Positions 1-10,114 of a stretch of DNA of 64,000 nt are shown piece after piece. Source of the DNA: Breznakia pachnodae (GTDB taxonomy: Bacteria; Bacillota_I; Bacilli_A; Erysipelotrichales; Erysipelotrichaceae); assembly GCF_030814225.1 (NCBI RefSeq), contig NZ_JAUSUR010000003.1:487756-551755 (forward strand). Reading direction: 5' to 3'. The translations under genes and the position numbers were made by a program. The notes beneath the pieces are model-generated. The model did not search any database. It worked only from the letters and a program-made list of their open reading frames with translations, and was not told where the DNA came from. Numbering within the stretch: position 1 is the first letter of the stretch; each line of letters begins with the position of its first letter.

Positions 1-1310
1 TTGATAATATTACTCACTGTGCTACTAGGCTGAGAGTTAATGTGAAAAATATTAACGAGATTGATACAACTAGAATTGAAAAAGTAGAAGGAGTTTTAGG
101 AATTGTGAAACAAGGGAATACTTTACAGATTATTTTCGGGCCAAATGTTCAACAAGTGTATGATTCATTTACATTATTATATGGAGCAGATAACCCAGAA
201 ATAAAAACATCAGATAGAAACAATAATTCTAAAAGTAAAGAGAATTTATTTTCAAGAGCATTAAGTTTCTTAGCAGCAGCTTTTCTACCAACAATGCCAA
301 TTGTTGTAGCAACTGGTTTAATTTCTGCAATTTTAAATATTTTAGTCTTAACAATCGGTTTATCAACGGAGTCACCTACTTACACATTAATCAATGCGAT
401 TGCAAGTACAGGTTTTTATTTCCTACCATTATATGTAGGGTATGGATGTGCTAAACAACTGAATATTAATCCAATATACGGAATTTTCTTAGGCGCAGTA
501 TTGTTGAATCAAAGTATTAATGGTGTAGAAAACTTAAATCTATTTGGGTTACCAGTTGTAGCTACTACGTATTCTTATACAGCACTACCAGTTTTATTAG
601 GTGTAATTATAATGGCTCAAACACATAAATTTATTTATAACAAAATACCAAGTTATCTTAAAGATGTATTGATACCATTAATCGTTATAGCTGTTGGAAC
701 ACTTGCAACTTTATTGATTGTTGGTCCATTAGGAGTTATTTTAGGGGATTGGATGACAGATGGATTTGTATTTATTCATGATAAAATAGGGTGGCTTGCT
801 CTTGGGCTTGTTGGTGCCTTATTTGGCTTTACAGTTCTTACAGGAACAAACAAAGCATTGGTTCCAATAATGGTTACATCATTAGCAACACAAGGATATG
901 ATACATTTCTAATTCCAGCAATGTTAGGGACAAATATTGCAATTGCTACAGCAACATTAGCGGTTGCTTATCTTGAAAAAGATCCAATTAAAAAAGGAAC
1001 ACAGCTGTCTGCAGGGGTTACTGGACTTATGGGAATTTCTGAACCATCTTTATTTGGTGTATTAATTAATGATAGAAAAGCCTTGTATGGTTCTATGATT
1101 GGAGGAGCAGTTGGGGGTATTTTGGCTGGTATTACAAATTTAGCACAGAATTCAATTGTCTCTGGTATTCCAGGATTACCAACAATGGTAATTTCAATAC
1201 CACCATACAGTGGTCTAACAAATATGTACTGGGGAATTGCAGTAATTGTAGTTTCAGGGGCTGTAGGATTCTTAGCAACAATTTTCTTGAAGAAAAGAGG
1301 GCAATCGTAA
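1..1310 (+). CDS. PTS EIIBC, beta-glucoside family (5' end cut off by window)
   Basis: Membrane sugar permease of the phosphoenolpyruvate phosphotransferase system, glucose/beta-glucoside superfamily. The reading frame is open from base 3, so the gene begins upstream of the window. The first visible residues contain the EIIB phosphocysteine motif H-C-A-T-R-L-R, with the Cys codon at 18-20. A linker follows, then the EIIC domain with about ten hydrophobic segments and the family motif ISEPSLFGV near the C-terminus. About 435 residues are visible. No EIIA domain follows; the gene stops after a KKRGQS tail, so phosphate must come from a separate EIIA. The convergent downstream neighbours are an RpiR regulator and a GH1 6-phospho-glycosidase, which suggests uptake of a beta-glucoside. 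An ATG at 42 is internal and not the real start. The exact substrate cannot be read from the sequence. Confidence 0.9.
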   Translation, partial: DNITHCATRLRVNVKNINEIDTTRIEKVEGVLGIVKQGNTLQIIFGPNVQQVYDSFTLLYGADNPEIKTSDRNNNSKSKENLFSRALSFLAAAFLPTMPIVVATGLISAILNILVLTIGLSTESPTYTLINAIASTGFYFLPLYVGYGCAKQLNINPIYGIFLGAVLLNQSINGVENLNLFGLPVVATTYSYTALPVLLGVIIMAQTHKFIYNKIPSYLKDVLIPLIVIAVGTLATLLIVGPLGVILGDWMTDGFVFIHDKIGWLALGLVGALFGFTVLTGTNKALVPIMVTSLATQGYDTFLIPAMLGTNIAIATATLAVAYLEKDPIKKGTQLSAGVTGLMGISEPSLFGVLINDRKALYGSMIGGAVGGILAGITNLAQNSIVSGIPGLPTMVISIPPYSGLTNMYWGIAVIVVSGAVGFLATIFLKKRGQS

Positions 1311-1323
1311 TTATATAAAAAAG

Positions 1324-1354
1324 AAACTGCCATATAAAATTGTGGCAGTTTTCC
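1324..1354. terminator. Bidirectional intrinsic terminator
   Basis: A perfect 9-bp stem (AAACTGCCA at 1324-1332, TGGCAGTTT at 1343-1351) with A-rich left and T-rich right flanks lies between the convergent PTS and RpiR genes and can serve both. Confidence 0.8.
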
Positions 1355-1359
1355 TTTGG

Positions 1360-2190
1360 TTATTCCTCTTTGCTATCTTTTTCCCCTCTATATAGAGTGG
1401 CATATTCATAGTAGAGGAAATCAAAAAATAGATTTGTTGCATATTTTCTGTTTACAACTTCCTTTTTTATTGTTTCATTAGAAATTTGGTCTGTATAGTT
1501 ATATAAAATATCATCAGTCAAACGTATGATATCAGTGAATACAGGATGATTATATTGAGTATTTAGAGTTACTAAATAAATAGGGCAGTTAATAGTCTCT
1601 AACTCAGCCACAATGGTATTGGCTAACACAGCACTTGATGAGGCAACGATTACAATATCATTATGCTTAATATCAATTTCTTTGCTTTTCTCAAAGTTAA
1701 TAACAATATCCCAAAAGGAATTAAACTGTAGAAATTGCATTTGCATATCTTCTACCATTCTTGTAGTTGATGTGGATGTTAACCAATATATATTATTAGA
1801 ATGATACATCATATTTGCTAAGTTTTTAATTCTATCAAGAATATGCGATTTGTTGTTTTTAAAGAATGACTGAATTTCACTGATTTGGTGAATATGTTCA
1901 TCAACATAATTTTCTCTGTCTAATTCTTTTTCAAACATACTAATATCATAAGGAACAGTGAATTCGTTTTTGAAATCTAAAAAACTTTCGTGATCCAGTT
2001 TTAAAAAGAATCTTCTAACCGTTGCTCTTGATACATGACATTCTTCAGATACATCATAAATATTAATATTTTTAATGTTGTTAAATCTTTGTAAAAAATA
2101 TTTAGATAATATTTTCTCAGTTGAGTGTAGAGGGGATTCGTTATATAAGCGCAACAACAATAAAAAAGTACCATATCTTTCTACAGACAT
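1360..2190 (-). CDS. MurR/RpiR family transcriptional regulator
   Basis: Sugar-phosphate-responsive DNA-binding regulator of 276 residues. The N-terminal helix-turn-helix includes YDVSEECHVSRATVRRF, typical of RpiR proteins. The C-terminal half resembles a SIS sugar-phosphate-binding fold (segments around NIYWLTSTSTTR and NDIVIVASSSAV). The start at 2190 is chosen because GAAAGGA sits 6-7 bases upstream; a longer reading to 2220 has no such site. It lies between the beta-glucoside PTS and the GH1 gene, and probably controls one or both in response to a phosphorylated glycoside. Whether it represses or activates is not visible. Confidence 0.85.
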   Translation of the reverse strand: MSVERYGTFLLLLRLYNESPLHSTEKILSKYFLQRFNNIKNINIYDVSEECHVSRATVRRFFLKLDHESFLDFKNEFTVPYDISMFEKELDRENYVDEHIHQISEIQSFFKNNKSHILDRIKNLANMMYHSNNIYWLTSTSTTRMVEDMQMQFLQFNSFWDIVINFEKSKEIDIKHNDIVIVASSSAVLANTIVAELETINCPIYLVTLNTQYNHPVFTDIIRLTDDILYNYTDQISNETIKKEVVNRKYATNLFFDFLYYEYATLYRGEKDSKEE

Positions 2191-2297
2191 AAATCTATCC
2201 TTTCTTGAATGCTTTATCATCTATTGTTAAACATTCTATTTCTTTCATCTTTATCTTATCAAAACTTTGTTCTTATTCATATGTTTGTGAATAGGAA

Positions 2298-2330
2298 AAA
2301 TAGCAAATATTATTTGAATGTTTGCTATTT
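2298..2330 (-). terminator. Intrinsic terminator of the GH1 gene
   Basis: Perfect 10-bp stem, AAATAGCAAA at 2298-2307 and TTTGCTATTT at 2321-2330, followed on the minus strand by a short T run. It lies directly after the GH1 stop codon. Confidence 0.75.
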
Positions 2331-2353
2331 CTTTCTTTCCTTATTCAATTTTG

Positions 2354-3886
<1,533 letters not shown>

Positions 3887-3898
3887 TTAAGGATACAT

Positions 3899-3931
3899 AA
3901 AAGCCAGGAGCTCTATTTAAGATCCTGGCTT
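3899..3931 (-). terminator. Intrinsic terminator of the decarboxylase gene
   Basis: A 9-bp stem, AAGCCAGGA at 3901-3909 and TCCTGGCTT at 3923-3931, followed on the minus strand by TTTT. It stands 32 bases beyond the decarboxylase stop. Confidence 0.8.
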
Positions 3932-3962
3932 ATAACACTTCTTGATTCGAATATGATACAAC

Positions 3963-5372
3963 TTATTTATATTTATTTTGTAGGTTTTTAACTATTTCAA
4001 CTAAAAGCTTAATGGTATTTTGAATATCTTCTTTCGTTGTTTCTGGATTAATAGAACAAACCCGCAAAACCGTTTTTCCATTGAGTGAGGTTGTTAGAAT
4101 ACCTACATACCCACTATCAAGAATTGCTTTGGATATTGCTTTATTAAACTCATCAACTTGTTGCTTATTAGCATTTACAGGAACATATCGGAAATTTAAA
4201 ATTGCCAGATGAGCAGATGAAATGATTTCCCAATTATCATATGTTTTTAACTCATTTTCCATATATTCAACCAGTTGTATACTGTGTTCAATTCCTTCAC
4301 TGATGTTATCAATACCTAATGTTTGCAAAGTTAACCATAGCTTTAAACTTCTTGCAGGACGTGTTAGTTCTGGACCAAAGTCCCAGTAGTTGATTTGTTC
4401 ATTATTTGTTTGCGCATCTTTCAAATATTCTGGATGGGTTGAAAACATACTAATCAAATGATTCTTTTCTCTTATAAGTATTGTGCTGCAGCTATATGTC
4501 TGCAGTAGCCATTTATGAGCATCCCAACTAATACTGTCTGAACGTGATATTCCATCTAATAGATGTCTATATTTATCTGATACCAAAACTGTTGCACCAT
4601 ATGCTCCATCTACATGAAACCATAATCCATACTTATCACAAATATCTGCTATTGAATGTAAAGGGTCAACACTACCTGTATTGGTTGTTCCTGAAGTTGC
4701 AATGACTGCAAAGGGAATGAAACCCTTTGCCTTATCCTCACAAATGATTGTTTCAAGTGAATCAACATCTAATTGATAGTTTTCATTTGTAGGAACTTTA
4801 CGTATCTGATCTTCTCGAAATCCTATTATCTTTAAACCTTTCGCAACTGATGAATGTGTCTGATCAGATACATAAGCAATACCTTTCGGATACTCATCCT
4901 CGGCAAGTTTAACATTTCTAGCGGTTGTTAAAGCGGTAAGGTTTGCCATAGAACCACCAGAAACGAAAAGCCCACCAGAGGTATCAGGATAGCCTGCTAG
5001 TTTACACATCCACTCGATTATTTTGCTTTCAATACAGCTGGCACTTGGACTTTGTAGCCAACTTCCTCCATGAGGGTTAAAAGCACTTGTCATTATTTCT
5101 CCAGCCCAAGACAGTAAAGAAACTGGACTAGGAATAAAAGCAAAGCACCTTGGATGTTGCATATATGCCTGATTACTATAAACTAAATTTTGCATTTCCT
5201 GCATTACTTCATTTATATCTCTACTTTCTGAAGCAAATGGTATTTCTTTTAATTTTGATATTTTATCGTTATTCATATCTGGAAAGACTTTTTTGGAGTC
5301 AATGTTATTTTGAAAATTATTGTAGTAATTAACAAAATTTAAGATACTTTCAAATATTAATTCATTATTCAT
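3963..5372 (-). CDS. PLP-dependent group II amino-acid decarboxylase
   Basis: Pyridoxal-phosphate enzyme of 469 residues in the group II family (aromatic amino acid, glutamate and diaminobutyrate decarboxylases), expected to release CO2 from an amino acid and yield an amine. Visible landmarks are HSS (H173, stacks on the cofactor), TSGTTNTGSVDP, HVDGAYG (D255, binds the pyridine nitrogen) and WDAHKW (K287, the Schiff-base lysine). The ATG at 5372 has AAGGAG nine bases upstream; an in-frame TTG one codon earlier is not needed. A LysR regulator is transcribed divergently across 120 bases, a common arrangement for a regulated catabolic enzyme. No amino-acid/amine antiporter adjoins it, which is unusual for acid-resistance decarboxylases. 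Aromatic substrates such as tryptophan or tyrosine are possible but not decidable here. Confidence 0.88.
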   Translation of the reverse strand: MNNELIFESILNFVNYYNNFQNNIDSKKVFPDMNNDKISKLKEIPFASESRDINEVMQEMQNLVYSNQAYMQHPRCFAFIPSPVSLLSWAGEIMTSAFNPHGGSWLQSPSASCIESKIIEWMCKLAGYPDTSGGLFVSGGSMANLTALTTARNVKLAEDEYPKGIAYVSDQTHSSVAKGLKIIGFREDQIRKVPTNENYQLDVDSLETIICEDKAKGFIPFAVIATSGTTNTGSVDPLHSIADICDKYGLWFHVDGAYGATVLVSDKYRHLLDGISRSDSISWDAHKWLLQTYSCSTILIREKNHLISMFSTHPEYLKDAQTNNEQINYWDFGPELTRPARSLKLWLTLQTLGIDNISEGIEHSIQLVEYMENELKTYDNWEIISSAHLAILNFRYVPVNANKQQVDEFNKAISKAILDSGYVGILTTSLNGKTVLRVCSINPETTKEDIQNTIKLLVEIVKNLQNKYK

Positions 5373-5445
5373 CAATGTTAGCTCCTTTTTTATTATTGAA
5401 GTTACTTCATTTGTAGTTTATCATTAAAGTGTAGATTAGTTAAAT

Positions 5446-5460
5446 TCATAGATTTTATGA
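5446..5460. promoter_or_regulatory. Possible LysR-type operator dyad
   Basis: A 15-base dyad, TCAT-N7-ATGA, lies in the short divergent region between the decarboxylase and the LysR gene, where LysR proteins normally bind. Its shape is in the range of LysR boxes, but the region is AT-rich and such a short dyad could occur by chance. Confidence 0.3.
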
Positions 5461-5492
5461 TATTCATTAAAATTAATAATAAGAGGTGAATG

Positions 5493-6374
5493 ATGGAAAT
5501 AAGAAATATTAAATCATTTCTAAAAGTTACAGAATTACAGAGTTTTACGAAAGCTGCACAGCAATTAGGATATTCTCAATCTGCTATAACTGTGCAAATA
5601 AAACAACTGGAAAATGAGTTAGGTGTACAGTTATTTGAACGAATTGGAAAGCAAATAAAGCTAACAAACTATGGTCATAACTTTTTTCAACAAGCCATGG
5701 TTATTCTTAGAGATATTGAAATGGCGAAAGAAGTAGTGCATATGAATGAACAACCTGTAGGTACATTACATATTGGAGTAATAGATTCTTTATCTACAAG
5801 TGTATTGCCTAATATCCTTATTAATTACCAAAAACAGTATCCATTGGTAAAAACAACAATTAAAACTGGAGTAAACGCGGAAATGTTCGATTTGGTAAAA
5901 AGAAATGAAATTGACTTAATATACTTTTTAGATAAAAAACTATATTATCCTGAATGGATTAAAGTAGTTGAAAGAGCAGAACCAATTGTGTTTGTTACAT
6001 CTACTGAACATACTTTTGCTAAGAATAAGAGTATAACATTAGATATGATTTTAAATGAATCACTTATTCTAACAGAGCGTGGACTTAGTTATCGATATGA
6101 TCTGGAGCAATACCTTGCTTCTAAAGGAAAGGAACTCAAACCAGTCTTGGAAATAGGAAATACAGATATAATTATTAAACTGCTTCTTGATAACTTGGGG
6201 ATTTCTTTTTTACCTTATTATGTAGTACATGATTTAGTGAAACAGAGGAAACTAAAGATTTTGGAAGTTAAGGAAATTAAAGTAGAAATGTGGAGCCAAC
6301 TTGTTTATCACAAAAATAAGTTATTAACACCTCAAATGAAATCATTCATCGAAACTCTAAAAGAAAGTATTTAA
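5493..6374 (+). CDS. LysR family transcriptional regulator
   Basis: A 293-residue LysR-type regulator. The N-terminal winged helix-turn-helix reads FLKVTELQSFTKAAQQLG and YSQSAITVQIKQLE. The C-terminal half is the two-lobed effector-binding domain (GTLHIGVIDSLSTSVLP). Two tandem ATG codons exist; the second, at 5493, is preferred because AGAGGTG lies four bases before it. It is divergent from the amino-acid decarboxylase and probably controls that gene and itself, with the amino acid or a related compound as inducer. The effector is inference. Confidence 0.88.
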   Translation: MEIRNIKSFLKVTELQSFTKAAQQLGYSQSAITVQIKQLENELGVQLFERIGKQIKLTNYGHNFFQQAMVILRDIEMAKEVVHMNEQPVGTLHIGVIDSLSTSVLPNILINYQKQYPLVKTTIKTGVNAEMFDLVKRNEIDLIYFLDKKLYYPEWIKVVERAEPIVFVTSTEHTFAKNKSITLDMILNESLILTERGLSYRYDLEQYLASKGKELKPVLEIGNTDIIIKLLLDNLGISFLPYYVVHDLVKQRKLKILEVKEIKVEMWSQLVYHKNKLLTPQMKSFIETLKESI

Positions 6375-6401
6375 TATTATATATTACTGTTTATAACTAA
6401 A

Positions 6402-6429
6402 ATAACTGCACTTAATAGTGCAGTTATTA
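6402..6429. terminator. Bidirectional intrinsic terminator
   Basis: Perfect 11-bp stem, AATAACTGCAC at 6402-6412 and GTGCAGTTATT at 6419-6429 with a 6-base loop, between the convergent LysR and HAD phosphatase genes. Confidence 0.8.
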
Positions 6430-6448
6430 GTTTGATAGACTTCTAATC

Positions 6449-7243
6449 TTATAATAAGCCAAAATGTTCACACGCTTTGTAGATACCGTCATTATCAACC
6501 GTATCTGTTATATGAGTAGCAATTGCTTTTAAATCATTTACTGCATTTCCCATAGCAACTGAATGAGAAACAGCACCAAACATTTCTAAATCATTTTCTT
6601 CATCGCCAAAAACAATTGCCTCAGTTTTATCAAAATTGAAGATTTCTAAGACCTTTTCAATACCTGTTGCTTTTGACACTTCTTTTGGAATAATATTTAT
6701 GATAATAGGTCCCACCATTTTTGCTTTTAACTCTTTAGAAGAAAGGCTAATTTTATTTTTAACATCTTCTCCTAAAACTGCAATTTCATATGTTTCATAT
6801 TGTTTGATTTTATCAATATCATATCCAATCGCTTCTTCTTTTGTTTTAAGTCTTTTTCTCATGTTATCTGACACTTTAATAACAACATTACCTTCAGTAG
6901 TTTCTAACATAATTGCAATGTCTTCGATATCAATAATATCATCTAATACACTTGTTATTTGATCTAAAGTAAGAATCCTTTTAAAAACCTCTTCTCCCTC
7001 ATGTGTTACACTTAAACCATTTGCTGATATGTAACTGTCCATTTCTAATATCTCTACAATATCTGCAATTGATTTCTTACCTCTTCCTGTTGCAATCATT
7101 GGGATTATACCATTTTCTTTTAGTTTCTTAATTGCAAGTTTAGTTGATGCGGGAATTCTATCATCAATACTTTTAGTCATATCAGTATTACTGGCCAATG
7201 TGCCATCAATATCAAAAAATGCTATTTTTATTTGTGATTTCAT
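6449..7243 (-). CDS. HAD superfamily Cof-type phosphatase
   Basis: Cytoplasmic haloacid-dehalogenase phosphatase of 264 residues. Motif I is FFDIDGT (D11 nucleophile, D13 acid/base), a Thr/Gly motif II follows (MIATGRG), and motif IV is FGDEENDLEMF, which binds Mg2+. The large C2-type cap between motifs II and III, the length and the final GNAVNDLK region fit the Cof/YidA group, which dephosphorylates sugar phosphates and small metabolites with broad specificity. It stands alone between terminators, so its role is probably housekeeping removal of phosphorylated intermediates. A GAGGG ribosome site is about ten bases upstream. Confidence 0.88.
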   Translation of the reverse strand: MKSQIKIAFFDIDGTLASNTDMTKSIDDRIPASTKLAIKKLKENGIIPMIATGRGKKSIADIVEILEMDSYISANGLSVTHEGEEVFKRILTLDQITSVLDDIIDIEDIAIMLETTEGNVVIKVSDNMRKRLKTKEEAIGYDIDKIKQYETYEIAVLGEDVKNKISLSSKELKAKMVGPIIINIIPKEVSKATGIEKVLEIFNFDKTEAIVFGDEENDLEMFGAVSHSVAMGNAVNDLKAIATHITDTVDNDGIYKACEHFGLL

Positions 7244-7354
7244 TTTATTTGTCCCTCTCTATAATTATCTTTTAAACGGAAATGATATGCTATATTACTA
7301 TTATTTTACGTTTATAAGTTTGACTAGTCAAGAAACTACGACAATAACAAATCC

Positions 7355-7385
7355 TTGACTCTTCCTTTAGGTAAGCGTTTATAAT
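7355..7385 (+). promoter_or_regulatory. MerR-type promoter with 19-bp spacer
   Basis: A -35 box TTGACT (7355-7360) and a -10 box TATAAT (7380-7385) are separated by 19 bases instead of 17. The spacer and flanks (7358-7378) form an imperfect dyad in which 8 of 10 base pairs are symmetric. Long-spacer promoters with a central dyad are the hallmark of MerR-family control, and a MerR gene begins 35 bases downstream, so autoregulation is likely. Confidence 0.75.
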
Positions 7386-7419
7386 ATTACTATGAGAAAT
7401 AAGTGAGGGAGACTATATA

Positions 7420-8391
7420 ATGAGTAATTTAATTAAAATTAGGGATGTATCAAGTAAGTATGACATAACAGCACGTACATTACGATATTATGAGGATATG
7501 GGACTATTGAATAGTACAAGAAGTGAAGATGTAGCATATAGAATGTATGATGAAACTGCAATTAGACGTCTAGAACAAATTCTTATCTTACGTAAACTAA
7601 ATATTAGTATAAAAGATATTCAACGCATTTTCAAAGCTTCTGGTTCAGATGTAGTGTTAGATGTGTTAGGGAAAAAGGTAGAAAATATTGATGAAGAAGT
7701 ATCTCTTCTACATGAACTGAAAAATATTGTATTGGACTTTATAAGAGAAATAGAAAGTGTAAATTTTACGGATAATGCAGATATAAAGCAATTGTATGAT
7801 AAAGCGAAAGAGATAGAGACTCAGTTTGTAAGTGTTGATTATATTGGCAAACCTTCTAAAGTGAATCGATTACTAGAAATAACAGAGAAATTGGATAAGA
7901 AAGTACCAGATGTAATGGTAGTTAGAGTACCTGCATTTAAAGCTATATCGTCTGGTGATCAGACATGGATGGATATATTTAAAAAAGGTGGTTATATGTT
8001 TCAGTTATGGCAATATTATCCTTTATATAAACAAGTGATGTTTGATTGTGTTGATTTTATATTACCTAAAAATGATAAAGCAGAGATGATCTGTGCGCTT
8101 AAGGATGATACCACAATTGAAGACATCAGTCCTTTATCAATAACTGATTTTCCAGGTGGATTATATGCGATGGCAGTGAGTATTGATGAAGATGATGAAA
8201 GTATTCAAAAAGTGCATGATAAGATTAACAGATGGATAGAAAATACGAATTTTGAATTAGATGATAGTAGAGATTTCATGTTTAATATGCCTTTCTTAGA
8301 TGAAGAAAATAATTTCAATAATGATATTGAAAAAGGATTGGGATATAAACAAATGCAACGCTATGTACCAATAAAGTTAAAGGAAGAATAG
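7420..8391 (+). CDS. MerR family regulator with C-terminal effector-binding domain
   Basis: Regulator of 323 residues. Residues 1-75 are a MerR winged helix (IRDVSSKYDITARTLRYYED, then the second wing with YRMYDE and a helix reading ILRKLNISIKDIQRIF), followed by a dimerisation coiled coil to about residue 120. From about residue 165 the sequence (VMVVRVPAFKAISS) resembles the GyrI-like/AraC effector-binding domain used by BmrR-type regulators to sense small, often cationic, molecules. It probably acts on the 19-bp-spacer promoter just upstream. The next gene, of unknown function, follows after 51 bases and may be its target. GAGGGAG is the ribosome site. Confidence 0.85.
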   Translation: MSNLIKIRDVSSKYDITARTLRYYEDMGLLNSTRSEDVAYRMYDETAIRRLEQILILRKLNISIKDIQRIFKASGSDVVLDVLGKKVENIDEEVSLLHELKNIVLDFIREIESVNFTDNADIKQLYDKAKEIETQFVSVDYIGKPSKVNRLLEITEKLDKKVPDVMVVRVPAFKAISSGDQTWMDIFKKGGYMFQLWQYYPLYKQVMFDCVDFILPKNDKAEMICALKDDTTIEDISPLSITDFPGGLYAMAVSIDEDDESIQKVHDKINRWIENTNFELDDSRDFMFNMPFLDEENNFNNDIEKGLGYKQMQRYVPIKLKEE

Positions 8392-8442
8392 TATTGCTTC
8401 CTATGGTATGATAAATGTAGAGAATTATTTACGAGGTGAACG

Positions 8443-9483
8443 ATGCGAAAGACATTAACAGAGTTAGCTGAATACTTACAAACGATTTTGGTTCCTGAAA
8501 CGGACGAAAAGTATTCGATTCATTCAGATTATCAAAGTATCTTTGATGAAGAAACATTAAGAAAAGGTATTTGTGGATATAGAACTTTTTTGAATCATCT
8601 CTTTAAAGAACTATCACTCTGTGGAGATATGTATGACAGTCATAAAAAGGTTGCACATGAATATGAGAATCGTACGACACTTTCAGGATACTATCCGTTT
8701 CTTCACGCTATAAATAATCTATTGATTAGAATAGGTTATTATGGTGTACTCGATAAAAGTAATTCATATTTAATTTGCGAAAGTAATATATTTAATGAGA
8801 AAATACCTGTTTCGAAAACAATGGAATGCTTACATTTCTTAAATGATTGTGGCATAGAGTTTGTTGGTATTGATTTAGATGAAAAGAAACCTAACTTATC
8901 AGAGATAGAAACTATAAAAGTTTCATATTCTGATAATCCAGTTATGTTAATTGGAATGAAAGTGATGGCAATCGCAGAAGTTGACCACAGAACCCTTATA
9001 AATCAGGATGTATTTTTACGATGTGACTATAGTGTATTAAAAAGTAATGAGACAGATGTGATTACAATCATAAGAAACACAATAAGAACATTACCAGTCG
9101 ATATTCAAAACTTTGTATTACAACTGCATCAACGTTATTTGGATAAAGGAATGAAATGTGTTGTAGAGATAAAGGGATTTCATGTATATGTTAAATATAT
9201 GTATAAAAGAAAAGAACTATGGGGAATAAATGCATCCCTCAACAATGGTTTTCATATAAATGTGAAAACCCAAAAGATGGATCAGTATGATGATGTTATT
9301 GAAACATTCCCTCCATTTCTAAGGAAGATAATTAAGGAAGGGTATGGATGTGGAAGAAAGATAGAAGCAATTGGTCATTGCAATGGAGGTTGTAGAGGGA
9401 TGACAATACCATTAGATTCTACTGTGTTAAATATGAGTAATGGTATAAAGAAGTGGTTTGACGCAGAACTAGAATATTTATAA
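8443..9483 (+). CDS. Conserved-looking protein of unknown function with C-terminal Cys motif
   Basis: Not recognised. A 346-residue soluble protein with no signal peptide or membrane segment. Cysteines cluster near the C-terminus in the pattern GYGCGRK, then HCNGGCRG, followed by LDSTVLNMS; this looks like a metal- or cofactor-binding site rather than random composition. Other Cys residues occur at GICGY, LSLCGDM and NDCGIE. It starts 51 bases after the MerR gene with an AGGTG ribosome site and ends before a good terminator, so the pair is probably one transcript. It could be an enzyme whose expression responds to the MerR ligand. Function unknown. Confidence 0.75.
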   Translation: MRKTLTELAEYLQTILVPETDEKYSIHSDYQSIFDEETLRKGICGYRTFLNHLFKELSLCGDMYDSHKKVAHEYENRTTLSGYYPFLHAINNLLIRIGYYGVLDKSNSYLICESNIFNEKIPVSKTMECLHFLNDCGIEFVGIDLDEKKPNLSEIETIKVSYSDNPVMLIGMKVMAIAEVDHRTLINQDVFLRCDYSVLKSNETDVITIIRNTIRTLPVDIQNFVLQLHQRYLDKGMKCVVEIKGFHVYVKYMYKRKELWGINASLNNGFHINVKTQKMDQYDDVIETFPPFLRKIIKEGYGCGRKIEAIGHCNGGCRGMTIPLDSTVLNMSNGIKKWFDAELEYL

Positions 9484-9494
9484 TGTAGAATAGT

Positions 9495-9533
9495 AAACTG
9501 AAGTCTTTTTGATAGTGAAGATTTCAGTTTTTT
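9495..9533 (+). terminator. Intrinsic terminator after the MerR-linked gene
   Basis: A 13-bp stem (AAACTGAAGTCTT at 9495-9507, AAGATTTCAGTTT at 9518-9530, one G-T pair) runs into six T residues. Confidence 0.85.
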
Positions 9534-9637
9534 ATTGTTTCATTAAAGCGCATATTTCTCTTTCAATTTTCTTGCATTTAATCTTTTGAGGACTATAATA
9601 TCCTATGAACAGAAAGTTATGAAAGGAGTGGTGTCGT

Positions 9638-10072
9638 ATGAGTTTATTGATGCCAAGTAAAGAAGAAATGGAAGTTTATGTTGCAAACATTGGAATAATG
9701 CCTAAACATAACTATCTTATTGTTTATCGTAAAATGAAGGATTCTACAAAGTCTTTTCTTAAACACTTTGCTAGATCAGCAAGTGTTATTACTAGGGGTA
9801 ATGAAAAACCATATTACCTTATAGTTACTAAAAATGAGTTAATATTACAGGAAATGAAAAAGCATAGTGAGATGATAAAATTCCTAAGAGAGGACTTAAA
9901 GGAATTTATGGTTAGTGATGGAGAAGGGGAAACGAAAGTAATTGAATTTAATTATAGCGGAGAGACTTACTCTTTTATTGCTCATAAGGATTCAATTGAT
10001 CGAGTGCGATATGTTGCAGATAATCTGCAATACTTAGATCAGCATCACTGGTTGGAAGAAATTGAACTATAA
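9638..10072 (+). CDS. Hypothetical protein, 144 residues
   Basis: Not recognised. A small soluble protein with mixed alpha/beta character. The middle contains basic stretches (YRKMKDSTKSFLKHFARSAS) and the C-terminal half is acidic (DLKEFMVSDGEGETKVIEF). There is no signal peptide, membrane helix or cysteine cluster. A clear GAAAGGAGTGG ribosome site precedes the ATG and a strong terminator follows the stop, so it is a real single-gene transcript. Confidence 0.65.
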   Translation: MSLLMPSKEEMEVYVANIGIMPKHNYLIVYRKMKDSTKSFLKHFARSASVITRGNEKPYYLIVTKNELILQEMKKHSEMIKFLREDLKEFMVSDGEGETKVIEFNYSGETYSFIAHKDSIDRVRYVADNLQYLDQHHWLEEIEL

Positions 10073-10109
10073 AAAAAAGTACTACTTTTTATTGAGTAGT
10101 ACTTTTTTT
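10072..10109. terminator. Bidirectional intrinsic terminator
   Basis: Stem AGTACTACT / AGTAGTACT (10078-10086, 10095-10103) flanked by seven A on the left and seven T on the right, between convergent genes. Confidence 0.85.
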
Positions 10110-10114
10110 ATAGT

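Noticed and set aside
42..44. ATG at 42 as the start of the first PTS gene
   Set aside because: The frame is open to the window edge and contains the EIIB Cys motif upstream of this ATG.
968..1333. Antisense reading frame over the PTS gene
   Set aside because: Lies inside a well-supported membrane protein gene, has no ribosome site and no recognisable protein features.
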